From an uncultured Eubacteriales bacterium (GTDB taxonomy: Bacteria > Bacillota > Clostridia > Monoglobales > Monoglobaceae): a stretch of DNA of 64,000 bases. Positions 44,301 through 50,100 of the stretch are shown piece by piece (position 1 is the stretch's first letter; each line of letters starts with the position of its first letter). Location: positions 121,494-185,493 of the forward strand of contig CATWQA010000001.1 of NCBI GenBank assembly GCA_958352815.1. Direction: 5' to 3'. The notes beneath the pieces are model-generated. The model was not told the DNA's origin, made no database searches, and saw nothing but the letters and a program-made list of their open reading frames with translations. The translations under genes and the position numbers were made by a program.

Positions 44301-44923
44301 AACTCAATTCTTATGGGATAGGAGCTGTGATAGGGGAAGTAGTCAAGTATGCCGCCCCGAACGCTGTACTGCCCCGCTCCTTCAACCATGTCCTCACGCT
44401 TATAGCCCAGCCTGTTCAGCTTTTCGCAAAGCTCCTCCAGTTCAATCTCGTCCCCGGGCTTTAGACTCATAACATTTTCCGAATACTTCTTATAGGGCAG
44501 CGTCCACCCAATCAAGGCCGAATAGGTTGTCACCACATAGGTTTTCCTGCCCCTGTTTGTGTATAAATAGTCCAGAACCTCCAGCCGTTTTTTCAAAACC
44601 TCGTGGCTCTTAACGTCCACATCGTAAAACAGCGGTTCTGAGGCTCCGTAATACATAACAGAGCTGCCCGAAAAGAACCGCAAATCCTCCGCCACCTCCA
44701 TGGCTCCGACTTCGGTTTCGGTGACTATTAAGGCAGGGGCGTCAAATTTTTCGGACACGCAAAAAGCAAGGTGTGCCCGCCCAGAGTCTGACACACCGTT
44801 TACGTTTATGGGATTTATGCCCTTTTTAATGCCGTCGGTTAGCTCTTCAAAGTCCGCGAGCTCCTCCATAATCCCATAAAATCCATTTTTATTATCAACA
44901 GAATTACTCATAAAATCACTCAT
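41399..44923 (-). CDS. mfd: Transcription-repair coupling factor
   Basis: A 1174-residue SF2 translocase that removes stalled RNA polymerase and recruits nucleotide excision repair. In order: UvrB-like N-terminal modules, RNA polymerase-interacting CarD-like domain (LNAGDYVVHRNYGIGQYIGI), ATPase with Walker A CGDVGYGKTEVALRGAFKAV near residue 652, DEEQ box LVIDEEQRFGV near 754, QLRGRVGRSNRAAYAYLTY, and the C-terminal TRCF domain (LPVTAYISEKYIGNHSQRIA). Length is typical. Its ATG overlaps the pth stop by one base (TAATG), so translation is probably coupled. The order glmU-pth-mfd is like that of other Firmicutes, without prs between. Confidence 0.97.
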   Translation of the reverse strand: MSDFMSNSVDNKNGFYGIMEELADFEELTDGIKKGINPINVNGVSDSGRAHLAFCVSEKFDAPALIVTETEVGAMEVAEDLRFFSGSSVMYYGASEPLFYDVDVKSHEVLKKRLEVLDYLYTNRGRKTYVVTTYSALIGWTLPYKKYSENVMSLKPGDEIELEELCEKLNRLGYKREDMVEGAGQYSVRGGILDYFPYHSSYPIRIEFFDTEVDSVRTFDPADQRTIEQNAEARITPAGEIVLTSEERAALVKKLAKLNPENVQVLNRDIERLKQGISFPSIEKYIPYIYREIPTIMDYLAEDTIVFWCDGSRISEANEGEESRFAEELVDLAERGIIADPKLSYRVPLKKAVKSLGASHRFIGISGLGGYSKEYRPKRTYSIGAKSLSGFQGKMELLYESLEYYKSKAYRIILLGGSEIRAKNLMEQLESRDISCGYTDALDKLPPSGSITVTHGSIAHGFELPIIRTVVISDKEIFGLERKKRKRYGKIKGEKIDNFTDLNAGDYVVHRNYGIGQYIGIETLTVEGVRKDYLKIRFKGDDFLYVPTDQLDMVYKHIAKEGAHIKMNKLGGGDWNRTKQRVKAAAADMAKELIALYAKRAATPGIAFPKDDEWQSDFEARFPYDETDDQLRSIEEMKRDMEKPYPMDRLLCGDVGYGKTEVALRGAFKAVTAGYQVAYLVPTTILANQHYNTFKQRMKDYPINVAMLSRFCTPAEEKRIVKGLSTGEIDVVIGTHKLLGKQVRFNKLGLLVIDEEQRFGVAHKEKIKELRKEVDVLTLTATPIPRTLHMSLTGIRDMSIINEPPAERFPVSTYVLEYDENVVREAINKEIGRGGQVYYLFNRIDGIFKAANRIAELAPGARVAAAHGRMHENELEQIMLDMSRGEIDVLVCTTIIETGLDIPNVNTIIMEDSDRMGLAQLYQLRGRVGRSNRAAYAYLTYKRNKNLTPEAEKRLLAIKEFTEFGSGFKIAMRDLEIRGTGNLIGAQQHGHMEAVGYEMYCRLLEEAKAELQGVEVKKETETQIDLPVTAYISEKYIGNHSQRIAAYKRIAAIKSQEELYDAYDEIEDRYGTVPAETENLMEVALIKAYAAEYNITEVIGNSRQITIKLDPDNIPDMKACLELIESRPGKVSILTPASPKLVIKLAPKKSDLHSRDYLKELRGIMEFLASYGKK

Positions 44924-45489
44924 TATCCGTTATATTGCTGCATAGCGGAATGAACGTCCGTCCTGATTATTTCCTCAACCGCCTTAACCGCCCGCACAGC
45001 CGTTTCTATCAGGATTTCGGTCTCCGCCTTTGTGAACCTGCCCAGCACAAAGTTGCAAATATCCTCGTGCTCCTCCCCCTTGGGGGCGCCGATTCCCAGC
45101 TTCACCCGAGGGAATTGGTCGGAGTTCAGGCAAAGGATTATACTTTTCAGCCCGTTATGACCTCCCGCACTGCCTGACGGGCGGGTTCGCAGCTTTCCCA
45201 GCTCCATAGACTTGTCGTCGGAAATGACAATTATATTCTCGGTGGGAATATCATAGTAGTCCGCAATAGGGGCGACAGCCTCGCCGCTCAGGTTCATAAA
45301 GGTTGTGGGCTTAACGGCAATCACCTTTTCGCCGCACACAAGCCCTGTTCCGACCTCCGCCTTGAACTTGCTTGAACCAAACCTAATATTGTTCTTGGCG
45401 CAGAATGCGTCAACCACCTCGAACCCGATATTATGCCTTGTGTTCACGTACTTTCTGCCCGGGTTTCCCAGACCAACCACCATATACAT
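44923..45489 (-). CDS. pth: Peptidyl-tRNA hydrolase
   Basis: A 188-residue enzyme that frees tRNA from dropped-off peptidyl-tRNA. Markers: VVGLGNPGRKYVNTRHNIGF (with the catalytic His), KPTTFMNLSGEAV, SDDKSMELGKLRTRPSGSAG, GGHNGLKSI, and RVKLGIGAP. I chose ATG at 45489 because GAGGT lies eight bases upstream; the ATG at 45495 is too close to it, and a longer frame overlaps glmU. It lies 17 bases after the glmU stop and overlaps mfd by one base. Confidence 0.96.
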   Translation of the reverse strand: MYMVVGLGNPGRKYVNTRHNIGFEVVDAFCAKNNIRFGSSKFKAEVGTGLVCGEKVIAVKPTTFMNLSGEAVAPIADYYDIPTENIIVISDDKSMELGKLRTRPSGSAGGHNGLKSIILCLNSDQFPRVKLGIGAPKGEEHEDICNFVLGRFTKAETEILIETAVRAVKAVEEIIRTDVHSAMQQYNG

Positions 45490-45506
45490 CAGCATTACCT
45501 CAAAAA

Positions 45507-46877
45507 TTACTTGTTCTTCTTGCCCTTTCTGTTTGCTGTCCACTGCTCCTTAACCACCTGCTTGGAACGGGCAATAGCCAGAGACTCTGCCGGAACCTCG
45601 TCGGTAATGGTGGAGCCTGCGGCGGTGTATGCCCCGTGTCTCACTATAACCGGAGATACCAGGTTGGTGTTGCAGCCGATAAAGCAGTCGTCCTCGATTA
45701 TAGTGCGGTGCTTATGCTCGCCGTCATAGTTTACCACAACCGTGCCGCAGCCAAAGTTGACTCTCTTGCCCACATCCGCGTCTCCGATGTAGGTCAGGTG
45801 CGCCACCTTGGTGCCGTCGTCAATAGTAGAATTCTTAACCTCAACAAAGTCTCCGATTTTTACGTCGGAGCCCACACGCGTGCCCGGTCTCAAATAAGCA
45901 AAGGGACCCACGTTTGTGTCCGAGCCTATCTCGCTGTCTATGGCAACGGTTTTAAGAACGGTTGTATTGTTGCCCACCTTGCAGTTTCTGAGTGAGGTGT
46001 CCGAACCGATAACACAGTTCTCACCGATAACAGTGTCCCCCTCAAGCACCGTTCCGGGATACAGAACCGTATCCCTACCCACCTTAACGTTGGTGGTAAT
46101 CTGCACCTTGTCGGGGTCGATAATAGTAACGCCGCTGAGCATAAGCGCCTCAACCTTGCGACGGTTCAAAATCTTGCCCACCTGAGCCAGCTGCAGCTTG
46201 TCGTTTACGCCTAAAATCTGCTCCAGATCCGTAACGTAAGCGCCCACCTTCTCGCCGTCGCCCAGCATTATTTCCACAACGTCCGTAATATAATATTCGC
46301 CCTGAGCGTTGTCGTTGGTAATCCTCGTCAGCGCGTCTCTCAGCTTTTCTATATCAAAGAAGTACATACCGGAGTTGATTTCCTTAATCTCCTGTTCGTC
46401 CTCGTCAGCGTCCTTCTGCTCAACAATTCTGACAATCTCTCCGTTCTCTCTCACAATTCTGCCGTAACCGTAAGGGTCGTCAATAAAGGCGGTGATAACC
46501 GTTGCCGCACGCTTTTTCTTGGTGTGATCCTCACGAACCCGCTTTAGGGTCTCCGCCTCAATCAGCGGCGCGTCGCCGTACAGCACCATAACGGTTCCGC
46601 TGACGTTTTTCAGCTTTTCTATTCCCTGCATAACCGCATGACCGGTTCCCAGCTGCTCATGCTGATAAGCGTAGGTAACCCTGTCCCCTAAGTATGCCTT
46701 AACGTCCTCCGCCTTGTGACCGATTACCACAATATTCTCATCGCTGCCCGCCTGAGTCGCAGTGTCCGTCACCCATTCAACCAAAGCCTTGCCCGCCGCC
46801 TGCTGCAAGGGCTTTGCTGTGTTGGACTTCATTCTCTTTCCCTCGCCTGCCGCAAGAATTATACTATACAAGCTCAT
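45507..46877 (-). CDS. glmU: Bifunctional UDP-N-acetylglucosamine pyrophosphorylase / glucosamine-1-phosphate acetyltransferase
   Basis: A 456-residue cytoplasmic enzyme making UDP-GlcNAc for cell wall synthesis. The N-terminal uridyltransferase shows LAAGEGKRMKSNTAKPLQQA, LGTGHAVMQ and LYGDAPLI. From about residue 250 a left-handed beta helix with hexapeptide repeats forms the acetyltransferase (VTIIDPDKVQITTNVKVGRD, VLKTVAIDSEIGSDTNVGPF, VVNYDGEHKHRTIIEDDCFI). GGAGGA lies six bases before the ATG, and a promoter is at 46913-46941. First gene of the glmU-pth-mfd operon. Confidence 0.97.
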   Translation of the reverse strand: MSLYSIILAAGEGKRMKSNTAKPLQQAAGKALVEWVTDTATQAGSDENIVVIGHKAEDVKAYLGDRVTYAYQHEQLGTGHAVMQGIEKLKNVSGTVMVLYGDAPLIEAETLKRVREDHTKKKRAATVITAFIDDPYGYGRIVRENGEIVRIVEQKDADEDEQEIKEINSGMYFFDIEKLRDALTRITNDNAQGEYYITDVVEIMLGDGEKVGAYVTDLEQILGVNDKLQLAQVGKILNRRKVEALMLSGVTIIDPDKVQITTNVKVGRDTVLYPGTVLEGDTVIGENCVIGSDTSLRNCKVGNNTTVLKTVAIDSEIGSDTNVGPFAYLRPGTRVGSDVKIGDFVEVKNSTIDDGTKVAHLTYIGDADVGKRVNFGCGTVVVNYDGEHKHRTIIEDDCFIGCNTNLVSPVIVRHGAYTAAGSTITDEVPAESLAIARSKQVVKEQWTANRKGKKNK

Positions 46878-46912
46878 ATTCGTTCCTCCAAATAAATAAT
46901 ATCATAATCTAT

Positions 46913-46941
46913 ATAATACCACACTATGTACCGCTTTTCAA
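46913..46941 (-). promoter_or_regulatory. Sigma-A promoter for glmU-pth-mfd
   Basis: TTGAAA (46941-46936) and TATTAT (46918-46913) on the minus strand, 17-base spacing. Confidence 0.62.
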
Positions 46942-46966
46942 TACCTTTATTTTTCACAAATTCATC

Positions 46967-47170
46967 CTAAGACATCACTATTTTTTCAATACCGCCAAAA
47001 TTCTTTTTGTAGAACCTGACCGCCATTCCCACAACCACCGCCGCAATAACCGTTCCCTCACGAACGCCCTGCAGCTCACGGAACAAAATAAATGATATAA
47101 TTACGGCAATAATTGTCAGAGAGGAGTCAAACGCCACCTTGGTCTTCTGCTTCGGGGGAAAGCGCTGCAA
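46967..47170 (-). pseudogene. C-terminal remnant of a YczE/YitT-type membrane protein
   Basis: A 67-codon frame whose sequence (KVAFDSSLTIIAVIISFILF, then RELQGVREGTVIAAVVVGMA and VRFYKKNF) resembles the last two membrane helices of YczE/DUF6198-type integral membrane proteins, which are usually about 200-220 residues. No matching N-terminal part is found upstream (47171-47268), where repeat sequence instead begins. It is therefore read as a 5'-truncated gene, perhaps cut by insertion of the repeats at 47180-47408. The family call is by pattern and could be wrong. Confidence 0.5.
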
Positions 47171-47179
47171 GCATAACGA

Positions 47180-47222
47180 TCAGGCACGGCGAGCAAAAAA
47201 GGCATAGTGCGACGAGGGGCGA
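47180..47222 (-). repeat. Short dispersed repeat shared with 48853-48893
   Basis: CAGGCACGGCGAGCAAAAAA then GGCATAGTGCGACGAGGGGC matches the reverse complement of 48853-48893 with few changes. It borders the truncated membrane-protein gene. No gene is seen in 47171-47268. Confidence 0.55.
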
Positions 47223-47268
47223 GCTTCATCCATTTAAACGGAATAAGTATAACAGCAAATCATCACAT

Positions 47269-47408
47269 TGTAGGGGGCGGCTTCCCAGACGCCCCGCTGT
47301 CAAATTATTCATATATAATTAAGCGGATTTATATATTTGTATTTTCCCATTTAAACTGATAAAAACCGTTGGTATGTACACGGGGCGTCTGTGAAGCCGC
47401 CCCCTACA
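47269..47408. mobile_element. MITE-like element (family 2) with 28-bp terminal inverted repeats
   Basis: The left end TGTAGGGGGCGGCTTCCCAG (28 bp, 47269-47296) and the right end at 47381-47408 are inverted repeats with one mismatch. The 84-base interior is AT-rich and codes for nothing. Related copy at 39604-39780; solo palindromes with like sequence at 20401-20430 and near 36616-36635. No target duplication is obvious. The stretch 47409-47600 up to the SpoIIQ-like gene shows no gene. Confidence 0.72.
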
Positions 47409-47604
47409 GATTAAACCGTTGCAAATTAAATTAATCCATTTCCGTTAGTTAAAATCGTTGGTTTGCAGGCGCGCGCAATTGTGACTCGACAAATTCATAT
47501 TGCAACAACGCAACGCGGAACATCTTTACCTGAATTATACATCAAAAGGGGAAAATTGTCAATTTGCTCTGCTTTACGGGAAAAATGAAAGTTTTGAAAA
47601 GCAT

Positions 47605-47633
47605 GTATTATTTTTCTTGTTTGGGTAACAATT
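47605..47633 (+). promoter_or_regulatory. Possible sigma-F-type promoter for the SpoIIQ-like gene
   Basis: GTATT (47605-47609) and GGTAACAATT (47624-47633) are 14 bases apart. The second box fits the sigma-F/G pattern GGnnAnAnT. No sigma-A promoter is visible upstream. Spacing is a little short, so this is tentative. Confidence 0.35.
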
Positions 47634-47649
47634 TAAGTGAGGTGATAAA

Positions 47650-48630
47650 ATGACTAACAATAACAAGAACGACAAAAACAAAGGCAGCAAGGATAACTAC
47701 GACCGCAGACCGGTTGTGGATCCGCCCTCCGCTGAGGACAAGCAGGCTCCGGTTGTCTCCGCAAAGAGAAAAGGATTTTACATAATCCTTTTACTGGGGA
47801 TTACCGCAATCGGAATTTACGCAATTTTAAGTTCGCTTCTAACAAAGCCCGAGCCCAACAAGCCAAACGGATTTGAGACGGGCTCCGCCATTGCCACCGC
47901 TGCGCCGGGGCGCGCCGTTCCCGCTAATGCGGCAGCGACCCCCGTCAGTGACCCGGTAGCTTCCGCTCCCGCTGCGCCGTCTCCCACGGTTGATGCCGCC
48001 GCAGCTGCCGACACGACAGACACGGGCGAGGCAACCGCGCTTGCCCAGGCTCCCGTTTCGGGAAAGATAATCAAGGATTTTTCCACAGAGGATTTGGTGT
48101 ATTCCGAAACCATGAGGGATTGGCGCACCCACGGCGGAGTTGACATTGCCGCCAACCTTGACACTGTAGTAACCGCCATAAAGGACGGAACCCTGAAAAA
48201 GGTGTATGAAGACAGTCTGTTCGGCACAACCGTTGTCATTCACCATGAGGACGACGGCACCGACAGCGTATATTGCAACCTTAAAGACGCCCTGAAAGAC
48301 CCAATCGGCACTGCTATCAAAACCGGGGATATGGTGGGCAGAGTGGGAAACACGGCTATAAGCGAATTAAACGACGAGCCCCATCTGCACTTTGAGATTA
48401 AGCTGGACGACACCTATCTTGACCCCAAGCAGTTTGTGAAGTTTGAGGAGGCGGATTACGTTCAGCCCGAGAGCAGCGGCGCACCCTCCGCCACGGCAGA
48501 GTCCTCAGCGGCAGCGGCTCTCACGGCAACAGAGGCTCCCTCGTCCGAGGCAAAGACCTCTGCGACGACAGCCCCCACCGCCGACCCTGAAATATACGGC
48601 GAGGACGTTGAGACTATGATAATCGACTGA
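47650..48630 (+). CDS. spoIIQ: SpoIIQ-like M23 (LytM-domain) membrane protein
   Basis: A 326-residue protein: charged cytoplasmic head, one membrane segment (~42-62, GFYIILLLGITAIGIYAILS), an Ala/Pro/Thr-rich stretch, then a LytM/M23 domain (~135-265). The segment DLVYSETMRDWRTHGGVDIA is typical of SpoIIQ, the forespore partner of SpoIIIAH in the engulfment channel. The zinc ligands look intact: His-x3-Asp in THGGVDIA (~160) and HLHFE (~243). Bacillus SpoIIQ lacks one ligand and is inactive, while many clostridial ones keep it and are needed as endopeptidases. The Ser/Ala/Thr-rich C-terminal tail is longer than usual. GAGGTGAT precedes the ATG. The family is sound, the gene name slightly less so. 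Confidence 0.82.
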   Translation: MTNNNKNDKNKGSKDNYDRRPVVDPPSAEDKQAPVVSAKRKGFYIILLLGITAIGIYAILSSLLTKPEPNKPNGFETGSAIATAAPGRAVPANAAATPVSDPVASAPAAPSPTVDAAAAADTTDTGEATALAQAPVSGKIIKDFSTEDLVYSETMRDWRTHGGVDIAANLDTVVTAIKDGTLKKVYEDSLFGTTVVIHHEDDGTDSVYCNLKDALKDPIGTAIKTGDMVGRVGNTAISELNDEPHLHFEIKLDDTYLDPKQFVKFEEADYVQPESSGAPSATAESSAAAALTATEAPSSEAKTSATTAPTADPEIYGEDVETMIID

Positions 48631-48636
48631 ATTAAA

Positions 48637-48664
48637 GCAAGGCGGAGTTTTCTCTCCGCCTTGC
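48637..48664 (+). terminator. Hairpin after the SpoIIQ-like gene
   Basis: GCAAGGCGGAG pairs with CTCCGCCTTGC around TTTTCT, starting six bases past the stop. There is no T-run directly after it; a second hairpin CCTGCG/CGCAGG followed by TTTATTTT lies at 48711-48737. Confidence 0.6.
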
Positions 48665-48682
48665 CCAACCTATAATAGATCC

Positions 48683-48740
48683 TATCGCCTTATGGCTAAG
48701 GCGGTTAAGCCCTGCGCTTGAAACGCAGGCTTTATTTTGC
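48683..48740 (+). other. Two tandem hairpins, possible small RNA end
   Basis: CGCCTTA-TGGC-TAAGGCG (about 48685-48703) is followed by GCCCTGCG/CGCAGGC (48709-48731) and TTTATTTT. This may be a back-up terminator or part of a small structured RNA. No gene is seen. Confidence 0.3.
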
Positions 48741-48790
48741 AAATGGATTGATATATATGCAACTTTTCAAATTCGTAATGTTGTGTAACA

Positions 48791-48836
48791 ACTAAAACTT
48801 TATATTCAAATTATAATCCCTGTTATTTTATATACT
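48791..48836 (+). repeat. Family 3 repeat, partial copy
   Basis: ACTAAAACTTTATATT and AATTATAATCCCTGTTATTT match 36650-36695 in the same orientation; upstream GTAATGTTGTGTAACA matches the other arm of that element (reverse of 36703-36720). Confidence 0.55.
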
Positions 48837-48852
48837 CACAATGGTGCGTCTA

Positions 48853-49262
48853 TCGCCCGCCCCATCATCGCACTATGCCTTTTTCACTCGCCATGCCTGT
48901 TCGGCAAGGCTTCGCTTTTGCAGGCATGTGCTCCTCCTTCCCAAAAAATCTTCGATTTTTGGGAGCCCTGCATCCGATTTGCCACCCTCCTCCCCAAGCG
49001 CCGGGGCGGGCTATTAATTGCAAAATCTTTTGAAAAGATAATATAAAAATTCCATAAGTTTACTGTTTTTTGCAGGGGTCTTAGGGGACAACGTCCCCTA
49101 ACTCGTTTCTCCCGGAGGGAGAACGATCTGCGCTCGGGGCGGAGGCGGCTGTGACCCCACTTCTTTGAAGTGGGACGGCTCACATTGCTCCGATTTGCAC
49201 AAAGTATGCAATGTCAATAATAAACCTAAGTTTTTGCCGACAGAGCGCAACAGGGTGGGCGA
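48853..49262 (+). repeat. Repeat cluster with dispersed structured repeat, copy E (long form)
   Basis: No gene is supported here. 48853-48893 matches 47180-47222 reversed; 48930-48990 has CCCAAAAAATC/GATTTTTGGG as at 4572-4625; 49076-49262 is the long form of the dispersed repeat (TTAGGGGAC/GTCCCCTAA, CGTTTCTCCC/GGGAGAACG, hairpin CCCACTTC-TTT-GAAGTGGG, ACATTGC/GCAATGT, CGGC/GCCG), matching 791-982 reversed. Confidence 0.78.
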
Positions 49263-49308
49263 ACGGTTTCAAAAGCAAAGCCTTTATCAAAATCACGCCG
49301 AAAACGTA

Positions 49309-49339
49309 AAAAAGGGGCTGCCGCACTAAAGGAAGCCCC
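49309..49339 (-). terminator. Terminator after the DhuI-like gene
   Basis: On the minus strand GGGGCTTCC and GGCAGCCCC arms are followed by TTTTTT. Confidence 0.8.
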
Positions 49340-49358
49340 GTCTTGGTATTGAAAAATA

Positions 49359-50000
49359 TTAACCGTTAATAACACCCTTGATGTACTCTGCAATCTCGGG
49401 AACCTGACAATTAGCAAAGAACAGTTCCTCAAACTTCTCGCCGCTGACTGTCTTTTTCAGGAAATCCTGATCAATATTCTTGAGAATATACATAATGTCC
49501 TGATGAGTAACCTTCTTCACCTCATCCAGGATTTTTTTATTTGCCTGCTCGGGAACGGCACGCTCTTTCGGATAACCTCCGCCCATCTCGTCGGAGAACA
49601 GCTTCTCAAAGGTATAATCAAGATTAAGCTCTGCGCCCCAGCCGAAGCCCTGGGCAAAGGGCATTGCAATAGCGTTTCCGTTGTTTACCTGACCGAACAG
49701 GTATGCATCCAGAGGACTTGTAACGTGACCGCACAGAACACCCGGGAAAGAGTTCAGGGCGAGCATTGCGCCCTCGCCTGTGCCGCAGCCTGTTACAACA
49801 AAGTCAACCGCCTTTGAGTTAAGGAGGATTGCCGCAAGCAGACCGTTCATAACATAGGTAAGCTGCGCCTCGTCATCCGCGCTGTACATACCAAAGTTCA
49901 GAACCTCATGACCCTTTGCCTCAGCGGCCTTTTTAAGAGAGTTATAAATTATCTCATTTTTTGCAGCCTGTGAGTTTTCGTTAATCAATGCTATTTTCAT
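49359..50000 (-). CDS. RpiB/LacAB-family isomerase, DhuI-like (unsaturated-uronate isomerase)
   Basis: A 213-residue protein of the RpiB/LacA/LacB sugar isomerase family (MKIALINENSQAAKNEIIYN, VDFVVTGCGTGEGAMLALNS, FPGVLCGHVTSP, GQVNNGNAIAMPFAQGFGWG). It is longer than true RpiB (about 150) and fits the subgroup of streptococcal DhuI, which turns 4-deoxy-L-threo-5-hexosulose uronate into 3-deoxy-D-glycero-2,5-hexodiulosonate, the same step as KduI. A KduI gene lies 4 kb away, which supports a role in uronate breakdown. It shares a divergent control region with the GH106-like gene and has a consensus promoter at 50048-50076 and its own terminator. Assignment to DhuI rather than another isomerase is by similarity and context. 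Confidence 0.78.
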   Translation of the reverse strand: MKIALINENSQAAKNEIIYNSLKKAAEAKGHEVLNFGMYSADDEAQLTYVMNGLLAAILLNSKAVDFVVTGCGTGEGAMLALNSFPGVLCGHVTSPLDAYLFGQVNNGNAIAMPFAQGFGWGAELNLDYTFEKLFSDEMGGGYPKERAVPEQANKKILDEVKKVTHQDIMYILKNIDQDFLKKTVSGEKFEELFFANCQVPEIAEYIKGVING

Positions 50001-50047
50001 AATTATTACGCTCCTTCAAAAAAATGTTTGTTTTTTTATTTTTTTAT

Positions 50048-50076
50048 AGTATAATAGTAAATAAGAAGTTTGTCAA
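50048..50076 (-). promoter_or_regulatory. Sigma-A promoter for the DhuI-like gene
   Basis: TTGACA (50076-50071) and TATACT (50053-50048) on the minus strand, 17-base spacing. A TATAAT for the opposite direction (50050-50055) overlaps it, so the divergent promoters may compete. Confidence 0.7.
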
Positions 50077-50100
50077 CCTAAATCAAAGAGGAAATCTATC

